Assembly: GCF_000022085.1 (NCBI RefSeq)
Contig: NC_011894.1
Coordinates: 5,168,001 to 5,232,000, forward strand
DNA length: 64,000 nucleotides
Direction: 5' to 3'
From: Methylobacterium nodulans ORS 2060
GTDB taxonomy: Bacteria > Pseudomonadota > Alphaproteobacteria > Rhizobiales > Beijerinckiaceae
Notes under the pieces: generated by a model
Seen by the model: the letters and a program-made list of their open reading frames with translations, nothing else
What the model was told of the DNA's origin: nothing
Database searches by the model: none
Shown here: positions 33,356 through 42,956 of the stretch, piece after piece
Layout of the letters: each line of letters opens with the position of its first letter
Position numbering within the stretch: the first letter of the stretch is position 1
Made by a program: the position numbers and the translations under genes

Positions 33356-34273
33356 ATGCTCGACCGTGTCACCGGCATGCAGGTCTTCGTGCGCGTCGCG
33401 GCGCTCGGCAGCTTCTCGGCGGCGGGCCGGGCGCTGCGCCTGTCGCAGACCGGCGTCACGAAGCACGTGGCGGCGCTGGAGGAGCGGCTCGGCACCCGCC
33501 TCCTCCACCGCAGCACCCGGCGCCTCACCCTGACGGAGGCAGGGCGCGGCTACCTGGACGCCTGCGAGCGGATCCTCGCCGAGATCGACGAAGCCGAGGC
33601 GGCGGCCGGCGCCGAGGCGGTGGAGCCCCGCGGCACGCTCCGGCTCAACGTGCCGCTGTCGTTCGGCGTGCGCGAGATCGCCCCGGCCCTCGCCGATTTC
33701 GCGGCGGCCCATCCGGGGCTGCGGATCGATCTCGGGCTCAACGACCGCACCGTCGACCTGATCGAGGAGGGCTGGGACCTTGCGGTACGCATCGGCCGCT
33801 TGCGCGATTCGAGCCTCGTCGCCCGCTTCCTGGCACCCTGCCGCCTGCTGGTCTGCGCGGCGCCGGCCTATCTGGAGGCCCACGGCACGCCGCGCCGGCC
33901 CGACGACCTCGCGGCCCATAATTGCCTCGGCTACACCCTGGCGAGCGCCGAGGGCTGGCGCTTCGGGGAGCGGGCCTATCCGGTCTCCGGCAACCTGCGC
34001 GCCTCGAACGGCGACGCGCTGCTCGCCGCCGCCATCGCCGGCCAGGGGCTGATCTACCAGCCGACCTTCATCGTCTCGGAGGCCCTGCGCGACGGCCGCC
34101 TCGTCTCGCTCGATCTCGGCGCCGCGCCGGCCACGCTGCCGATCCATGCCCTGATGCCGCCAGGCCGGCGCCAACCCGCCAAGGTCAGGGCCTGCGTGGA
34201 TTTCCTGGCGGCGCGGTTCGGGAGCGAGCCGGCCTGGGACCGGGGGCTGCCGGTGCCGCTGGCCGCGGAATAG
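33356..34273 (+). CDS. LysR-family transcriptional regulator, 305 aa
   Basis: Activator/repressor with N-terminal winged HTH (MQVFVRVAALGSFSAAGRAL, then RLSQTGVTKHVAALEERLGT) and the C-terminal type II periplasmic-binding-like ligand domain (GTLRLNVPLSFGVREIAPAL at about residue 95). It belongs to the CrgA/AaeR-type branch judging by GWDLAVRIGRLRDSSLVAR. Divergent placement from the DoxX-VOC pair with a 103-bp intergenic region suggests it controls those genes. The inducer is unknown. Confidence 0.93.
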   Translation: MLDRVTGMQVFVRVAALGSFSAAGRALRLSQTGVTKHVAALEERLGTRLLHRSTRRLTLTEAGRGYLDACERILAEIDEAEAAAGAEAVEPRGTLRLNVPLSFGVREIAPALADFAAAHPGLRIDLGLNDRTVDLIEEGWDLAVRIGRLRDSSLVARFLAPCRLLVCAAPAYLEAHGTPRRPDDLAAHNCLGYTLASAEGWRFGERAYPVSGNLRASNGDALLAAAIAGQGLIYQPTFIVSEALRDGRLVSLDLGAAPATLPIHALMPPGRRQPAKVRACVDFLAARFGSEPAWDRGLPVPLAAE

Positions 34274-34420
34274 GACAGGGAGCGGAGTCAGCGTCGAACA
34301 GATGGCCATGCCGGAAACGGCATGTCTCCCGCCGGCAGCGCGAGCACTGCGTCTCATGCCGCGGCAACCCGCCTCCCCGGCAGTCTTTCTCGGCTGACGG
34401 AACGGCTCCATATTGCCCCC

Positions 34421-37126
34421 ATGCCCGCTCCGAAGAAACCGCGCTCCTCCGCGGCCAAAGCCTCGAAACCCGAGCTGAAGCCGCTGGATCCGTTCCTCGC
34501 CGACCTGCTGAACCCGGCCCTCAACCGCGACCGGCTGCCGGCCCCGGAGGCCCCCGCGGCGGAGCCGCGCAGACGCGGGCGGGCGAAGAAGGGCGAGGCG
34601 GGCGGGTTCGGCGAGGCGCCGCAGGCGGCCTTCGCGCACGGCACCGTCGCGGATGTCGACCCGGCGCTGGCGCAATCGCTCGGCCTGCGCACGCCCGACG
34701 ACGGTCCGGATCTCGCCGAGGACAAGCAGACCTCCCTCGCCGCGCAGGGCGTCTCGGCGACCGTCGATGCGCTGACCAAGCTCCTCACCGAGGGCAACCC
34801 GCTGTTCAAGCACGGCAAGCCCTGGGTGCCGCACCGGCCGGAGCGGCCGCAGAAGTCGGAGGGCGGCGTGCCCTTCCGGCTGAAATCCGACTTCACCCCG
34901 GCGGGCGACCAGCCGAAGGCCATCGCCGACCTCGTCGAAGGGGTGCGCCGCAGCGAGCGCGACCAGGTGCTGCTCGGCGTCACCGGCTCGGGAAAGACCT
35001 TCACGATGGCCAAGGTCATCGAGGAGACCCAGCGCCCCGCCCTCATCCTCGCTCCCAACAAGACGCTGGCCGCCCAGCTCTACGGCGAGTTCAAGGCCTT
35101 CTTCCCGGACAACGCGGTCGAGTACTTCGTCTCCTACTACGACTACTATCAGCCCGAGGCCTACGTGCCGCGGTCCGACACCTTCATCGAGAAGGAATCG
35201 TCGATCAACGAGCAGATCGACCGGATGCGCCACGCGGCGACGCGGGCGCTCCTGGAGCGCGACGACGTCATCATCGTCGCGTCGGTCTCCTGCATCTACG
35301 GTATCGGCTCGGTCGAGACCTACACGGCGATGTCGTTCACGGTGACGCTCGGCGAGCGGATCGAGCAGCGCCAGCTCATCGCCGACCTCGTCGCCCTGCA
35401 GTACAAGCGCGTCCAGTCCGACTTCGCCCGCGGCACCTTCCGGGTGCGCGGCGACGTGATCGAGCTCTGGCCGGCCCACCTGGAGGATCGCGGCTGGCGC
35501 ATCGGCCTGTTCGGCGACGAGGTCGAGGCGATCACCGAGTTCGACCCACTCACCGGCAAGACCGTCAACCCGCTGAAATTCGTCAAGATCTACGCCAACA
35601 GCCACTACGTGACGCCCCGCCCCACCCTCCAGCAGGCGGTCAAGGGCATCAAGGACGAGCTGAAATGGCGGGTCGAGGAGCTGACCCGGATGGGCCGGCT
35701 GATCGAGGCGCAGCGGCTGGAGCAGCGCTGCACCTTCGACCTCGAGATGATCGAGGCGACGGGCTCCTGCAACGGCATCGAGAACTATTCCCGCTATCTC
35801 ACCGGCCGCAAGCCCGGCGAGCCGCCCCCGACCCTGTTCGAGTACCTGCCGGACAATGCCCTCGTCTTCACGGACGAGAGCCACGTCACGATCTCGCAGA
35901 TCGGCGGCATGTACCGGGGCGACTTCCGCCGCAAGGCGACGCTGGCCGAGTACGGCTTCCGCCTCCCCTCCTGCCTCGACAACCGGCCGCTGCGGTTCGA
36001 GGAGTGGGACGCGATGCGCCCGCAATCGGTCCATGTCTCGGCGACGCCGGCCAAGTGGGAGCTGGAGCAGACGGGCGGCGTCTTCGTCGAGCAGGTGATC
36101 CGCCCGACCGGGCTCGTCGACCCGGAGGTGATCATCCGCCCGGCCCGCAGCCAGGTCGACGACCTCCTCGGCGAGGTGAAGGCGGTGGCGCAGGCGGGCT
36201 ACCGCACGCTGGTGACGACGCTCACCAAGCGCATGGCCGAGGACCTCACCGAGTACCTGCACGAGAACGGCGTGCGGGTGCGCTACATGCATTCGGACAT
36301 CGACACGCTGGAGCGCATCGAGATCATCCGCGACCTGCGGCTCGGGGCCTTCGACGTGCTGATCGGCATCAACCTCCTGCGCGAGGGCCTCGACATTCCG
36401 GAATGCGCGCTGGTCGCGATCCTGGATGCGGACAAGGAGGGCTTCCTGCGCTCCGAGACCTCGCTGATCCAGACGATCGGCCGCGCGGCGCGCAACGCCG
36501 AGGGGCGGGTCATCCTGTATGCGGACCAGCGCACCGGCTCGATGGACCGCGCCATCGCCGAGACCGAGCGGCGGCGCGCCAAGCAGCTCGCCTACAATGC
36601 CGAGCACGGCATCACGCCCCAGAGCGTGAAGCGCAACATCGCCGACATCCTGGAGAGCGTCTACGAGCGCGACCACGTCCAGGTGGACACCGGCCTCGCC
36701 AAGGGCGCGGTGACGGTCGGGCACAATCTCAAGGCCGTGATGGCGGATCTGGAGAAGCGCATGCGCGCCGCCGCCGCCGACCTCGACTTCGAGGAGGCCG
36801 CGCGGCTGCGCGACGAGCTGAAGCGCCTGCAGGCGACCGAGCTCGCCATCGCGGACGACCCGATGGCCCGCCAGGAGGAGGTGGAGGATCAGGCCGGCCG
36901 CTACGGTGCCAAGGGGGGACGGCGCCGCGACGGCCGCAACGCGGATCTGCCGCCCGGCAAGGGCCGCTCGGACGAAGGCACCCGCATCCGCAAGCCGACC
37001 CTCGACGAGATGGGCCCAGGCACGGATCGGGAGATCCCGATCTTCGTCGAGCGGCCGGCCGCCCGCTCGACGCAGGGCTTCCCGGGGCAGCGGCCGAAAT
37101 ACAAGGGCCGCAAGGGGCGGGGGTGA
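34421..37126 (+). CDS. uvrB: Excinuclease ABC subunit B, 901 aa
   Basis: Damage-verification helicase of nucleotide excision repair. After an unusually long Pro/Lys/Arg-rich N-terminal extension (about 150 residues, including [20 protein letters not shown]), the UvrB core starts [20 protein letters not shown]. Walker A is [12 protein letters not shown]; the beta-hairpin and lesion-binding region include [16 protein letters not shown]; helicase motifs are [28 protein letters not shown] and QTIGRAARN. The UVR (UvrC-binding) helices are at [21 protein letters not shown] basic disordered tail ends it. ATG at 34421 is chosen; an upstream ATG at 34322 lacks a ribosome site. No GAAC-N7-GAAC SOS box is seen upstream. 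Confidence 0.97.
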   Translation: MPAPKKPRSSAAKASKPELKPLDPFLADLLNPALNRDRLPAPEAPAAEPRRRGRAKKGEAGGFGEAPQAAFAHGTVADVDPALAQSLGLRTPDDGPDLAEDKQTSLAAQGVSATVDALTKLLTEGNPLFKHGKPWVPHRPERPQKSEGGVPFRLKSDFTPAGDQPKAIADLVEGVRRSERDQVLLGVTGSGKTFTMAKVIEETQRPALILAPNKTLAAQLYGEFKAFFPDNAVEYFVSYYDYYQPEAYVPRSDTFIEKESSINEQIDRMRHAATRALLERDDVIIVASVSCIYGIGSVETYTAMSFTVTLGERIEQRQLIADLVALQYKRVQSDFARGTFRVRGDVIELWPAHLEDRGWRIGLFGDEVEAITEFDPLTGKTVNPLKFVKIYANSHYVTPRPTLQQAVKGIKDELKWRVEELTRMGRLIEAQRLEQRCTFDLEMIEATGSCNGIENYSRYLTGRKPGEPPPTLFEYLPDNALVFTDESHVTISQIGGMYRGDFRRKATLAEYGFRLPSCLDNRPLRFEEWDAMRPQSVHVSATPAKWELEQTGGVFVEQVIRPTGLVDPEVIIRPARSQVDDLLGEVKAVAQAGYRTLVTTLTKRMAEDLTEYLHENGVRVRYMHSDIDTLERIEIIRDLRLGAFDVLIGINLLREGLDIPECALVAILDADKEGFLRSETSLIQTIGRAARNAEGRVILYADQRTGSMDRAIAETERRRAKQLAYNAEHGITPQSVKRNIADILESVYERDHVQVDTGLAKGAVTVGHNLKAVMADLEKRMRAAAADLDFEEAARLRDELKRLQATELAIADDPMARQEEVEDQAGRYGAKGGRRRDGRNADLPPGKGRSDEGTRIRKPTLDEMGPGTDREIPIFVERPAARSTQGFPGQRPKYKGRKGRG

Positions 37127-37198
37127 GAACGCCCCCGTGATTGACCGGGTTGCGGTCGGCCCCGCGGCGCTCAGGATGAAGCGCGGGAAGCGCAAGAA

Positions 37199-37364
37199 CC
37201 CCTCCCCGTGCGAGAGAGGGGCAGGGGTGAGGGTCCCGGACCGTTCCGCAATATGGCTGAAACGGCGGTGCTGGCAGCGGGCCGGTTCAGTCGTCTTGCT
37301 GAACCACCTGGGCCCTCACGTGGGATCTTCGATCCCCATACCCCTCTCCCGCACGGGAGAGGGG
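37199..37364. repeat. Repeat family R-II, copy 1
   Basis: It ends in the palindrome CCCCTCTCCCGCACGGGAGA through GGGG (37341-37364). The right half (37316-37364, including TCACGTGGGATCTTCGATCC then CCATACCCCTCTCCC) is almost identical to 39236-39284. A related but diverged GC palindrome is at the left (37199-37222). It lies between uvrB and the ABC ATPase gene. No coding sequence is seen in 37127-37417. Confidence 0.8.
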
Positions 37365-37417
37365 ATCCCGCGGTTCCCGCGCCCTCTCGTTTCCGAACAG
37401 ATCAACCGGAAACCGCA

Positions 37418-38221
37418 TCAATCCACCGCCGCCCCCATCAGCTCGGCCTGGGTGAAGCGCTGCTGCTCCTCCATCACCAGCCCGGCGAGTTCGCGCTTGA
37501 GGGCGTTGAACTCCGCCGAGGCCGTGTCGCGCGGGCGCGGCAGCGACACGGCGATGTCCCGCTTCAGGCGGCCCGGCCGGTAGGTCATCACCAGGATCCG
37601 GTCGGCGAGGTAGATCGCCTCCTCGATCGAGTGGGTCACGAAGACGATGGTCTTGCGGTACTCCGCCCAGATCCGCAGCAGCTCGTCCTGGAGCGTGCGC
37701 CGGGTGAGCGCATCGAGCGCGCCGAAGGGCTCGTCCATCAGCATCACGGGCGGGTCGAGCGCCAGGATGCGGGCGATGGCGACGCGCTGGCGCATGCCGC
37801 CGGACAGATCCTTCGGGAAGCGGCCCCGGAAATCCGAGAGGCCGAGCGTGCCGGTGATGCGCGCCACGATGGCCTCGGCCTCGCGGCGCGGCACGCCCTT
37901 GATGTCGAGGCCGAAGCGCACGTTCTGCTCGACGGTCATCCAGGGAAACAGGGCGTATTCCTGGAAGACCATGCCGCGGTCGGGGCCGGGCTCGGTCACC
38001 GGGCGACCGCCCACGCGGATGGTGCCGCCGGTGAGCGGCGCGAAACCCGCGACGGCGTTGAGGAGCGTGGACTTGCCGCAGCCCGAGGGGCCGAGCAGGC
38101 ACACGAACTGGCCCTCGGGGATGGTGGCGGTGACGTCCTCCAGCGCCACCACGGCGCGGTCGCCCGCACCGAACACCTTGGAGGCCTGCGCGATCGCGAT
38201 CTCGGCGGAATCCCGGCTCAT
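37418..38221 (-). CDS. ATPase of a nitrate/sulfonate/taurine-type ABC importer, 267 aa
   Basis: Cytoplasmic ATPase of the SsuB/TauB/NrtD class. Walker A is LLGPSGCGKSTLLNAVAGF, the Q-loop is MVFQEYALFPWMTV, the signature is LSGGMRQRVAIARIL, Walker B is VMLMDEPFGALDALTRRTLQ and the H-loop is VFVTHSIEEAIYLA. ATG at 38221 is close behind the permease stop (38227). Gene order binding protein, permease, ATPase on the minus strand is interrupted only by an R-II repeat between the first two. Substrate cannot be read from sequence: sulfonate, taurine, nitrate or HMP are all possible. Confidence 0.92.
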   Translation of the reverse strand: MSRDSAEIAIAQASKVFGAGDRAVVALEDVTATIPEGQFVCLLGPSGCGKSTLLNAVAGFAPLTGGTIRVGGRPVTEPGPDRGMVFQEYALFPWMTVEQNVRFGLDIKGVPRREAEAIVARITGTLGLSDFRGRFPKDLSGGMRQRVAIARILALDPPVMLMDEPFGALDALTRRTLQDELLRIWAEYRKTIVFVTHSIEEAIYLADRILVMTYRPGRLKRDIAVSLPRPRDTASAEFNALKRELAGLVMEEQQRFTQAELMGAAVD

Positions 38222-38226
38222 GCGCG

Positions 38227-39060
38227 TCACCGCTCCAGGCCGCGATGCCAGCGCAGCAGATGGTCGTTCAGCCGCGACATCGCCGAATCGATCAGGAGGC
38301 CGAGGAGCCCGATGGTCAGCATGCCGCCGATGATCTTGTCCGACCACATGTACTCGCGCGCCTCCAGGATGCGGTAGCCGAGCCCGTCCGACACCGCGAT
38401 CATCTCCGCCACGATCACCACGATGAAGGCGGTGCCGATGCCGATCCGCATGCCCGCGAGCACGAAGGGGCTCGCCGCCGGCAGGATCACGCGGCGGAAC
38501 AGGGTCCAGGGCCCGGCCCCGAGATTGCGGGCCGCCCGGATGTAGATGGAATCGACCTGCCGCACCCCCGCGACCGTGTTGACGAGGACCGGGAAGAAGG
38601 TGCCGATGGCGATCAGGAACAGGGCCGGCGGGTTGCCGAGGCCGAACCACACGATGGCGAGCGGGATATAGGCGATCGGCGGGATCGGCCGCAGGATCTG
38701 GAGCAGCGGATTGACCAGGCCGTAGAGCCGGTCGCTGGTGCCCATCAGCAGCCCCACGGGTAGCGCGAGCGCGACGCCGATCGCGAAGCCCGCGATCACC
38801 CGCCCGAGGCTCGCCACCGCGTCGTGCGGCAGCTCGCCCGAGAACAGCCATTCGGCGTAGCTCTGGGTCTGCGGATCGTGGGGCAGCGCCGGAATCAGGC
38901 TGTGGAACCAGCGCACCGCGACGGCGCTCGGCGGTGGCAGCACCACGGCCGAGAACAGGCCCGCGCGGCTGGCGAGTTCCCAGACGAGAAGGAGCCCGAC
39001 GGGCAGCAGCGCGCCGCGCAGGGCCGAGAGGCGGGTCACGACGGATGTTCGGGGAATCAT
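38227..39060 (-). CDS. Permease of the nitrate/sulfonate/taurine-type ABC importer, 277 aa
   Basis: Integral membrane subunit with a BPD_transp_1 fold. Hydrophobic segments include ALLPVGLLLVWELASRAGLF, LGRVIAGFAIGVALALPVGL, IAYIPLAIVWFGLGNPPALF and a late IIGGMLTIGLLGLLIDSAM. The coupling motif is NLGAGPWTLFRRVILPAASP. ATG at 39060 gives MIPRTSVVTRL; an ATG at 39090 lies inside the repeat and would add ten residues. R-II copy 2 separates it from the binding-protein gene. Confidence 0.9.
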   Translation of the reverse strand: MIPRTSVVTRLSALRGALLPVGLLLVWELASRAGLFSAVVLPPPSAVAVRWFHSLIPALPHDPQTQSYAEWLFSGELPHDAVASLGRVIAGFAIGVALALPVGLLMGTSDRLYGLVNPLLQILRPIPPIAYIPLAIVWFGLGNPPALFLIAIGTFFPVLVNTVAGVRQVDSIYIRAARNLGAGPWTLFRRVILPAASPFVLAGMRIGIGTAFIVVIVAEMIAVSDGLGYRILEAREYMWSDKIIGGMLTIGLLGLLIDSAMSRLNDHLLRWHRGLER

Positions 39061-39106
39061 CGTGGAATCATGGTGTTTCGGAGGTGGCACAGGAAGCGCG
39101 GGGCTC

Positions 39107-39284
39107 CCCTCTCCCGAGTGGGAGAGGGGCAGGCGATCGAAGATCGCGCGTGAGGGTGCTACGCTTCAGAACAAAGCACTGAGCGCCGCGCTGACAGCGG
39201 CACGGTTCAGGCTTCTTGCGGAACCGTCTCCACCCTCACGTGGGATCTTCGATCCCCATACCCCTCTCCCACTCGGGAGAGGGG
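39107..39284. repeat. Repeat family R-II, copy 2 inside the ABC operon
   Basis: Left palindrome CCCCTCTCCCGAGTGGGAGA (39107-39126 and on) and right palindrome CCCCTCTCCCACTCGGGAGA (39261 on) face each other, and GATCGAAGATC near 39134 faces GATCTTCGATC near 39244. So the whole unit is one long inverted repeat. Its right half is nearly identical to 37316-37364. It lies in the 249-bp gap between the binding-protein and permease genes. Confidence 0.85.
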
Positions 39285-39309
39285 TTCCCCGCGCTTCACA
39301 CGGCAGGCG

Positions 39310-40290
39310 TCAGTTCGTCTTCGTCCCGAGTTCCGCCTTCGCCTTCTCGAGCAGATCAAGCTTCACCCACTCCGCATCGCTCTTCGGCGGATTCATCATC
39401 TTGCCGAGCCCGTATTTGTGCATCAGGTCGGCCGTGACCTGCATGTGGTTCGCTGGCATGTCGTACGTGAAGGCGGCATTCGCCATCGCGTCCTTGTAGT
39501 CCTGCGACGAGAGCTGGCCCTTGAAGACCTGCTCGCGGACGTACTTTTCCGCGAGATCCGGCTTCTCGATGAAGGTCTTGGTCGCCTCGACGAAAAGCTT
39601 CAGCACCCGGGCGGCGACATCGGGCCGCTCGGTGTACATCTTCTCGGTCATGACGAGCGGGCGGTAGGGAACCCCGACCGGCGTGTCGTAGGGCTTGACG
39701 ATCTCGTAGCCCCAGCCGGCGGACAGCGCCTGGGTCGATTGCGGCTCGCTCTGGCAGATCACGTCGACGTATTTCTGCGCCAGCGCCTGATTCAGATCGG
39801 CGTAGTTGTTGAAATAGACGAGCTGCACGTCCTTGCCGGGCCGCTCGGACCAGCTCAGGCCGTTCTTCTCCAATTCCGCAAGCAGCATCAGATCCTGGGT
39901 TCCGCCGCGGACCACCGCGACCTTCCTGCCCTTCACGTCGGCCAGGGTCTTGGCGCCGAGGTCCGGCCGGCCGAGGATGCGCACGCCGCCATTGGCGAAG
40001 CCTGCCACGACGAACAGCTTGACGCCGTTGCCGCGCGCCGCGATCGCCCCGTCCGCGCCGGAGGCCGAGATGTCGATCTGGTCGACCGCCATGGCCGGGT
40101 AGATGTCGGCGCCCTTGGCGAAGACCTTCTCGTCGATGCGGATGCCGTATTTCGGCGCGATCTCCTTCATGTAGGAGATGGCGCCATAATGGGCGAACTT
40201 GAGGTTGCCGAGGCGGACCACGTCCTCGGCGGCGGCCGGCCCGGCCCAGACCGCGATGGCGGCGGCCAGGGCCGCGAGGCGCTTCAACAT
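39310..40290 (-). CDS. Periplasmic SsuA/TauA-type binding protein, 326 aa
   Basis: Binding protein of the NMT1/SsuA-like group. The signal peptide is MLKRLAALAAAIAVWAGPAA with cleavage before AEDV. The mature protein shows the family pattern VVRLGNLKFAHYGAISYMKE, then IYPAMAVDQIDISASGADGA and GGVRILGRPDLGAKTLADVK with GRKVAVVRGGTQDLML. It is the first gene of the minus-strand transporter operon. Ligand unknown. It diverges from the dehydrogenase gene at 40438 across 147 bp, so a shared regulatory region is possible. Confidence 0.92.
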   Translation of the reverse strand: MLKRLAALAAAIAVWAGPAAAEDVVRLGNLKFAHYGAISYMKEIAPKYGIRIDEKVFAKGADIYPAMAVDQIDISASGADGAIAARGNGVKLFVVAGFANGGVRILGRPDLGAKTLADVKGRKVAVVRGGTQDLMLLAELEKNGLSWSERPGKDVQLVYFNNYADLNQALAQKYVDVICQSEPQSTQALSAGWGYEIVKPYDTPVGVPYRPLVMTEKMYTERPDVAARVLKLFVEATKTFIEKPDLAEKYVREQVFKGQLSSQDYKDAMANAAFTYDMPANHMQVTADLMHKYGLGKMMNPPKSDAEWVKLDLLEKAKAELGTKTN

Positions 40291-40437
40291 TCGTCACTCC
40301 CGTTCGCGTCTGGCCGGGCTCTGGCGGCGCCGGCTCGTTGGCGCGGGATACTGGACAAAGGTCGGGCTCGCGGGAAGACGGTTCCTGCTCGACGGGATAA
40401 GACTTTAGACTCGCGGATTGCGGAGGGAGGCCAGGAC

Positions 40438-41394
40438 GTGGCGCAGGGCGGCGGAAGGGTGCAGCGCGCGGCGGTGATCGGCTGCGGCACGGTGGGGGCG
40501 AGCTGGGCGGCGCTCTTCCTCGTCCACGGCCTCGACGTGACGGCGACCGATCCGGCCGAGGGGGCGGAGGAGCGCCTGCGTGCCTTCGTGGAGGGCGCGC
40601 GGGCGCAGCTTGCGGGATTCGGCCTCACCGGCTCGGGGCGGCTCCGCTTCGTGCCCAGGGTGCCGGAGGCTCTCGACGGCGCGGAGTTCGTGCAGGAGAA
40701 CGCGCCCGAGACCGAGGCCCTCAAGCGCGCGCTGCTTGCCGAGATCGACCGGCTGCTGCCGCCGCAGGTTCTCGTGGCGAGCAGCACCTCGGCCCTCCTG
40801 CGCAGCGCCATCGTGGCGGACTGCGCGCGGCCTGAGCGCGTCCTCGTCGCCCACCCGTTCAACCCCCCTCACCTCGTGCCGCTCGTCGAGATCGTGGCGG
40901 GCGATGCCGCCACCGCCGCGCGGGCCGCCGCCTTCTATCGCGGCCTCGGGCGCCGCCCGGTCATCCTGCGGCGGGAGATGCCGGGGCACATCGCCAACCG
41001 CCTCGCCTCGGCGCTCTACCGGGAGGCGGTCAACCTCGTCGCCGAGGGCGTGGCGAGCGTGGCCGATATCGACGCGGCCCTCTGCCACGGGCCGGGCCTG
41101 CGCTGGGCCGCGATGGGCCCGCACATGACCTATCATCTCGGCGGCGGCGCGGGCGGAATCGCCCATTACCTCGCCCATCTCGGCCCGAGCCAGGAGCGGC
41201 GCTGGGCTTCCCTGGGCAACCCGGCGCTCACGCCCGAGGTGCAGGCGGCGATCGTGGCGGGCGTCGCCGAGGAGGCGGCGGGCCTCTCCGTCGCGGAGCT
41301 GGAGGCAAGGCGCGACCGGGCCCTCGTCGGCATCCTGAAGGCGCGCGAGACCGTGGCCCCGGACCCGGCGCAGGACGGGACAGCGGAGGAATGA
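40438..41394 (+). CDS. 3-hydroxyacyl-CoA/L-carnitine dehydrogenase-like protein, 318 aa
   Basis: NAD-dependent short beta-hydroxyacyl dehydrogenase. The Rossmann motif is AAVIGCGTVGASWAALFLVH (GxGxxG), the catalytic region contains ASSTSALLRSAIV, and VAHPFNPPHLVPLVEIVAGD gives the His and substrate motif of this family. The length and the single-domain build resemble L-carnitine dehydrogenase and related lambda-crystallin types rather than fatty-acid oxidation enzymes. A GTG start at 40438 follows GGAGGGAGG. Its stop overlaps the BKACE gene by ATGA, the pairing expected for carnitine or a beta-hydroxy-quaternary-amine catabolic step. Confidence 0.82.
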   Translation: MAQGGGRVQRAAVIGCGTVGASWAALFLVHGLDVTATDPAEGAEERLRAFVEGARAQLAGFGLTGSGRLRFVPRVPEALDGAEFVQENAPETEALKRALLAEIDRLLPPQVLVASSTSALLRSAIVADCARPERVLVAHPFNPPHLVPLVEIVAGDAATAARAAAFYRGLGRRPVILRREMPGHIANRLASALYREAVNLVAEGVASVADIDAALCHGPGLRWAAMGPHMTYHLGGGAGGIAHYLAHLGPSQERRWASLGNPALTPEVQAAIVAGVAEEAAGLSVAELEARRDRALVGILKARETVAPDPAQDGTAEE

Positions 41395-42230
41395 TCGTGA
41401 CGAAGCCTCTCATCATCGCGGTCGCCCCGAACGGCGCCCGCCTCACCAAGGCGGATCATCCGGCCCTGCCGATCACCCCGCGCGAGCTCGGCCTCGAAGC
41501 CGCCCGCTGCCGGGAGGCCGGTGCGGCGATGATCCATCTGCACGTGCGCGACGCGGAGGAGCGCCACAGCCTCGACCTCGACCGCTACCGGGCGGCCATC
41601 GCGGCGGTGCGGCGCGAGGCTGGCCCTGAGATGATCGTGCAGGTGACGACGGAATCCGTCGGCCTCTACGCGCCCGCCGAGCAGATCGCGGCAATCCGGG
41701 GCTTGAGGCCCGAAGCCTTCTCGGTGGCGGTGCGCGAACTCTTCGCCGAGCCGGACGACGAGGGAGCGGCGGCGGCGTTCCTGGCCGAGCAGGCGCGTGC
41801 CGGCACCCTCGTGCAGCACATCCTGTACGATGCGGGCGACGTCACGCGCTTCCAGGGGCTCGTCGCCCGCGGGCTGATCCCGCTGGAGCGGGCGAGCGTG
41901 CTGTTCGTGCTCGGGCGCTACAGCGCCGGCCAGCGCTCGGAGCCCGCCGATCTCCTGCCCTTCCTGGCCGCCTGGAATTCGGGGCACCACCTCGACCTGC
42001 CCTGGGCGCTTTGCGCCTTCGGCCGGCAGGAGGCGGCCTGCCTGATCACCGCTTCCTGCCTCGGCGGCGACGTGCGGGTCGGGTTCGAGAACAATCTGTG
42101 GCGGCCGGACGGCAGCCTCGCCCCGGACAACGCCACCCAGGTCGCCGCCATCGCGTCCCTCGCCGCCCGCCTCGGCCTCGAGATCGCCACTCCGACCATC
42201 GCCCGGACGCTGCTCTCCGCCCGCCGGTAA
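41391..42230 (+). CDS. BKACE-family (DUF849) beta-keto acid cleavage enzyme, 279 aa
   Basis: Zn-dependent enzyme that condenses a beta-keto acid with acetyl-CoA to give a new CoA ester and acetoacetate. The N-terminal IIAVAPNGARLTKADHPALP and the metal site AAMIHLHVRDAEERHSLD (HxHVRD) are typical. A later QHILYDAGDVTRFQGLV and LASCLGGDVRVGFENNLWRP-like segment (TASCLGGDVRVGFENNLW) supplies the remaining ligands. Length matches the family. Coupling to a carnitine-dehydrogenase-like gene suggests cleavage of 3-dehydrocarnitine or an analogue, but specificity is an inference. Confidence 0.9.
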   Translation: MIVTKPLIIAVAPNGARLTKADHPALPITPRELGLEAARCREAGAAMIHLHVRDAEERHSLDLDRYRAAIAAVRREAGPEMIVQVTTESVGLYAPAEQIAAIRGLRPEAFSVAVRELFAEPDDEGAAAAFLAEQARAGTLVQHILYDAGDVTRFQGLVARGLIPLERASVLFVLGRYSAGQRSEPADLLPFLAAWNSGHHLDLPWALCAFGRQEAACLITASCLGGDVRVGFENNLWRPDGSLAPDNATQVAAIASLAARLGLEIATPTIARTLLSARR

Positions 42231-42316
42231 CGACCTGGTGATCGCGCGGTCAACGAATTGACAGAATGCCGCGGGACTCTTGTGGCGCTGCACCAATACC
42301 CCCACTGTGAAGCTCC

Positions 42317-42694
42317 GTGACGGCATTTCTGGATCTTCTCCTGCGACGCGCTGCGACGGCCCTTCTGGGCCTGATCGTCGCCGTGCTCGCTGTCTCGGCG
42401 GCCTCGGCCGCCGGAGAGCGGGGCGGCGCGGTCATGCGCGCCGTCACCCCGCAGATGATCGACGCGAGCCTGCACGCCGACCTGCCGACCCTTCCGCTGC
42501 GCTGCATTACGAGCGTGTCGGCGCCCGGCGAGCCGACCCGCGGATGTGACGAAGGCGCCCAGGGCCCGAGTCCGATCATGGCCCAGCCGCCGGCGGTCTC
42601 CGCCTCCGTCCTGATCCTGCCGCCGCGCCATCTCGGCTCCTGCCCGCTTCCATGCGGCATGCGCCTCGACCGGCCTCCGAAGCCCATCGCCTGA
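42317..42694 (+). CDS. Small exported or membrane-anchored protein, 125 aa, unknown
   Basis: No family recognised. GTG at 42317 opens MTAFLDLLLRRAATALLGLI VAVLAVSAASAA, a signal peptide or anchor, then about 90 residues rich in Pro, Ala and Cys (LPLRCITSVSAPGEPTRGCD, HLGSCPLPCGMRLDRPPK). Four Cys suggest disulfides in the periplasm. A TTGACA at 42257 with a 17-bp spacer precedes it. It stands alone between the BKACE gene and the efflux operon; the gap on its right holds no other gene. Confidence 0.55.
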   Translation: MTAFLDLLLRRAATALLGLIVAVLAVSAASAAGERGGAVMRAVTPQMIDASLHADLPTLPLRCITSVSAPGEPTRGCDEGAQGPSPIMAQPPAVSASVLILPPRHLGSCPLPCGMRLDRPPKPIA

Positions 42695-42726
42695 CGGCAA
42701 CGCGACCGTCGCGGTGACGCCGCGAC

Positions 42727-42746
42727 CATGCGGCTCGCGCCGCATG
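42727..42746. promoter_or_regulatory. Perfect 8-bp inverted repeat upstream of the efflux operon
   Basis: CATGCGGC at 42727-42734 faces GCCGCATG at 42739-42746 with 4 nt between. It lies 210 bp before the adaptor-protein start, in a 262-bp gap without genes. It could be an operator or a hairpin ending the previous transcript; no TetR-type regulator is next to the pump. Confidence 0.35.
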
Positions 42747-42956
42747 CGCACATGGTGGCCGGATCCGCCCCGTTCAGGCCGCGTCCCCTCCGATCCCTGG
42801 CGTGGAGCCACGTCGGCCGTGTTCCGGCCCGGCGCGGTGATCCCTACGCCCGCATCGCTGTTCCCGTGCCCGGCCGACGGGCGCGCCCCCTCGCATCATC
42901 GCCATCGCCGCGGGTCCGGGCCGAGCGCCCCGCCGCGTGCAGGAGTCCGAACGCCC

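Noticed and set aside
34281..34420. SOS box upstream of uvrB
   Set aside because: No GTTC-N7-GTTC or GAAC-N7-GAAC sequence is seen. The CATGCCG-GAAA-CGGCATG hairpin at 34307-34324 more likely ends the LysR transcript.
32297..37195. 1632-aa minus-strand open frame across uvrB and the LysR gene
   Set aside because: It is antisense to uvrB and LysR, which have clear motifs. Only its far C-terminal part is real (the VOC protein, from 32842). The rest has Arg/Asp-rich shadow composition.
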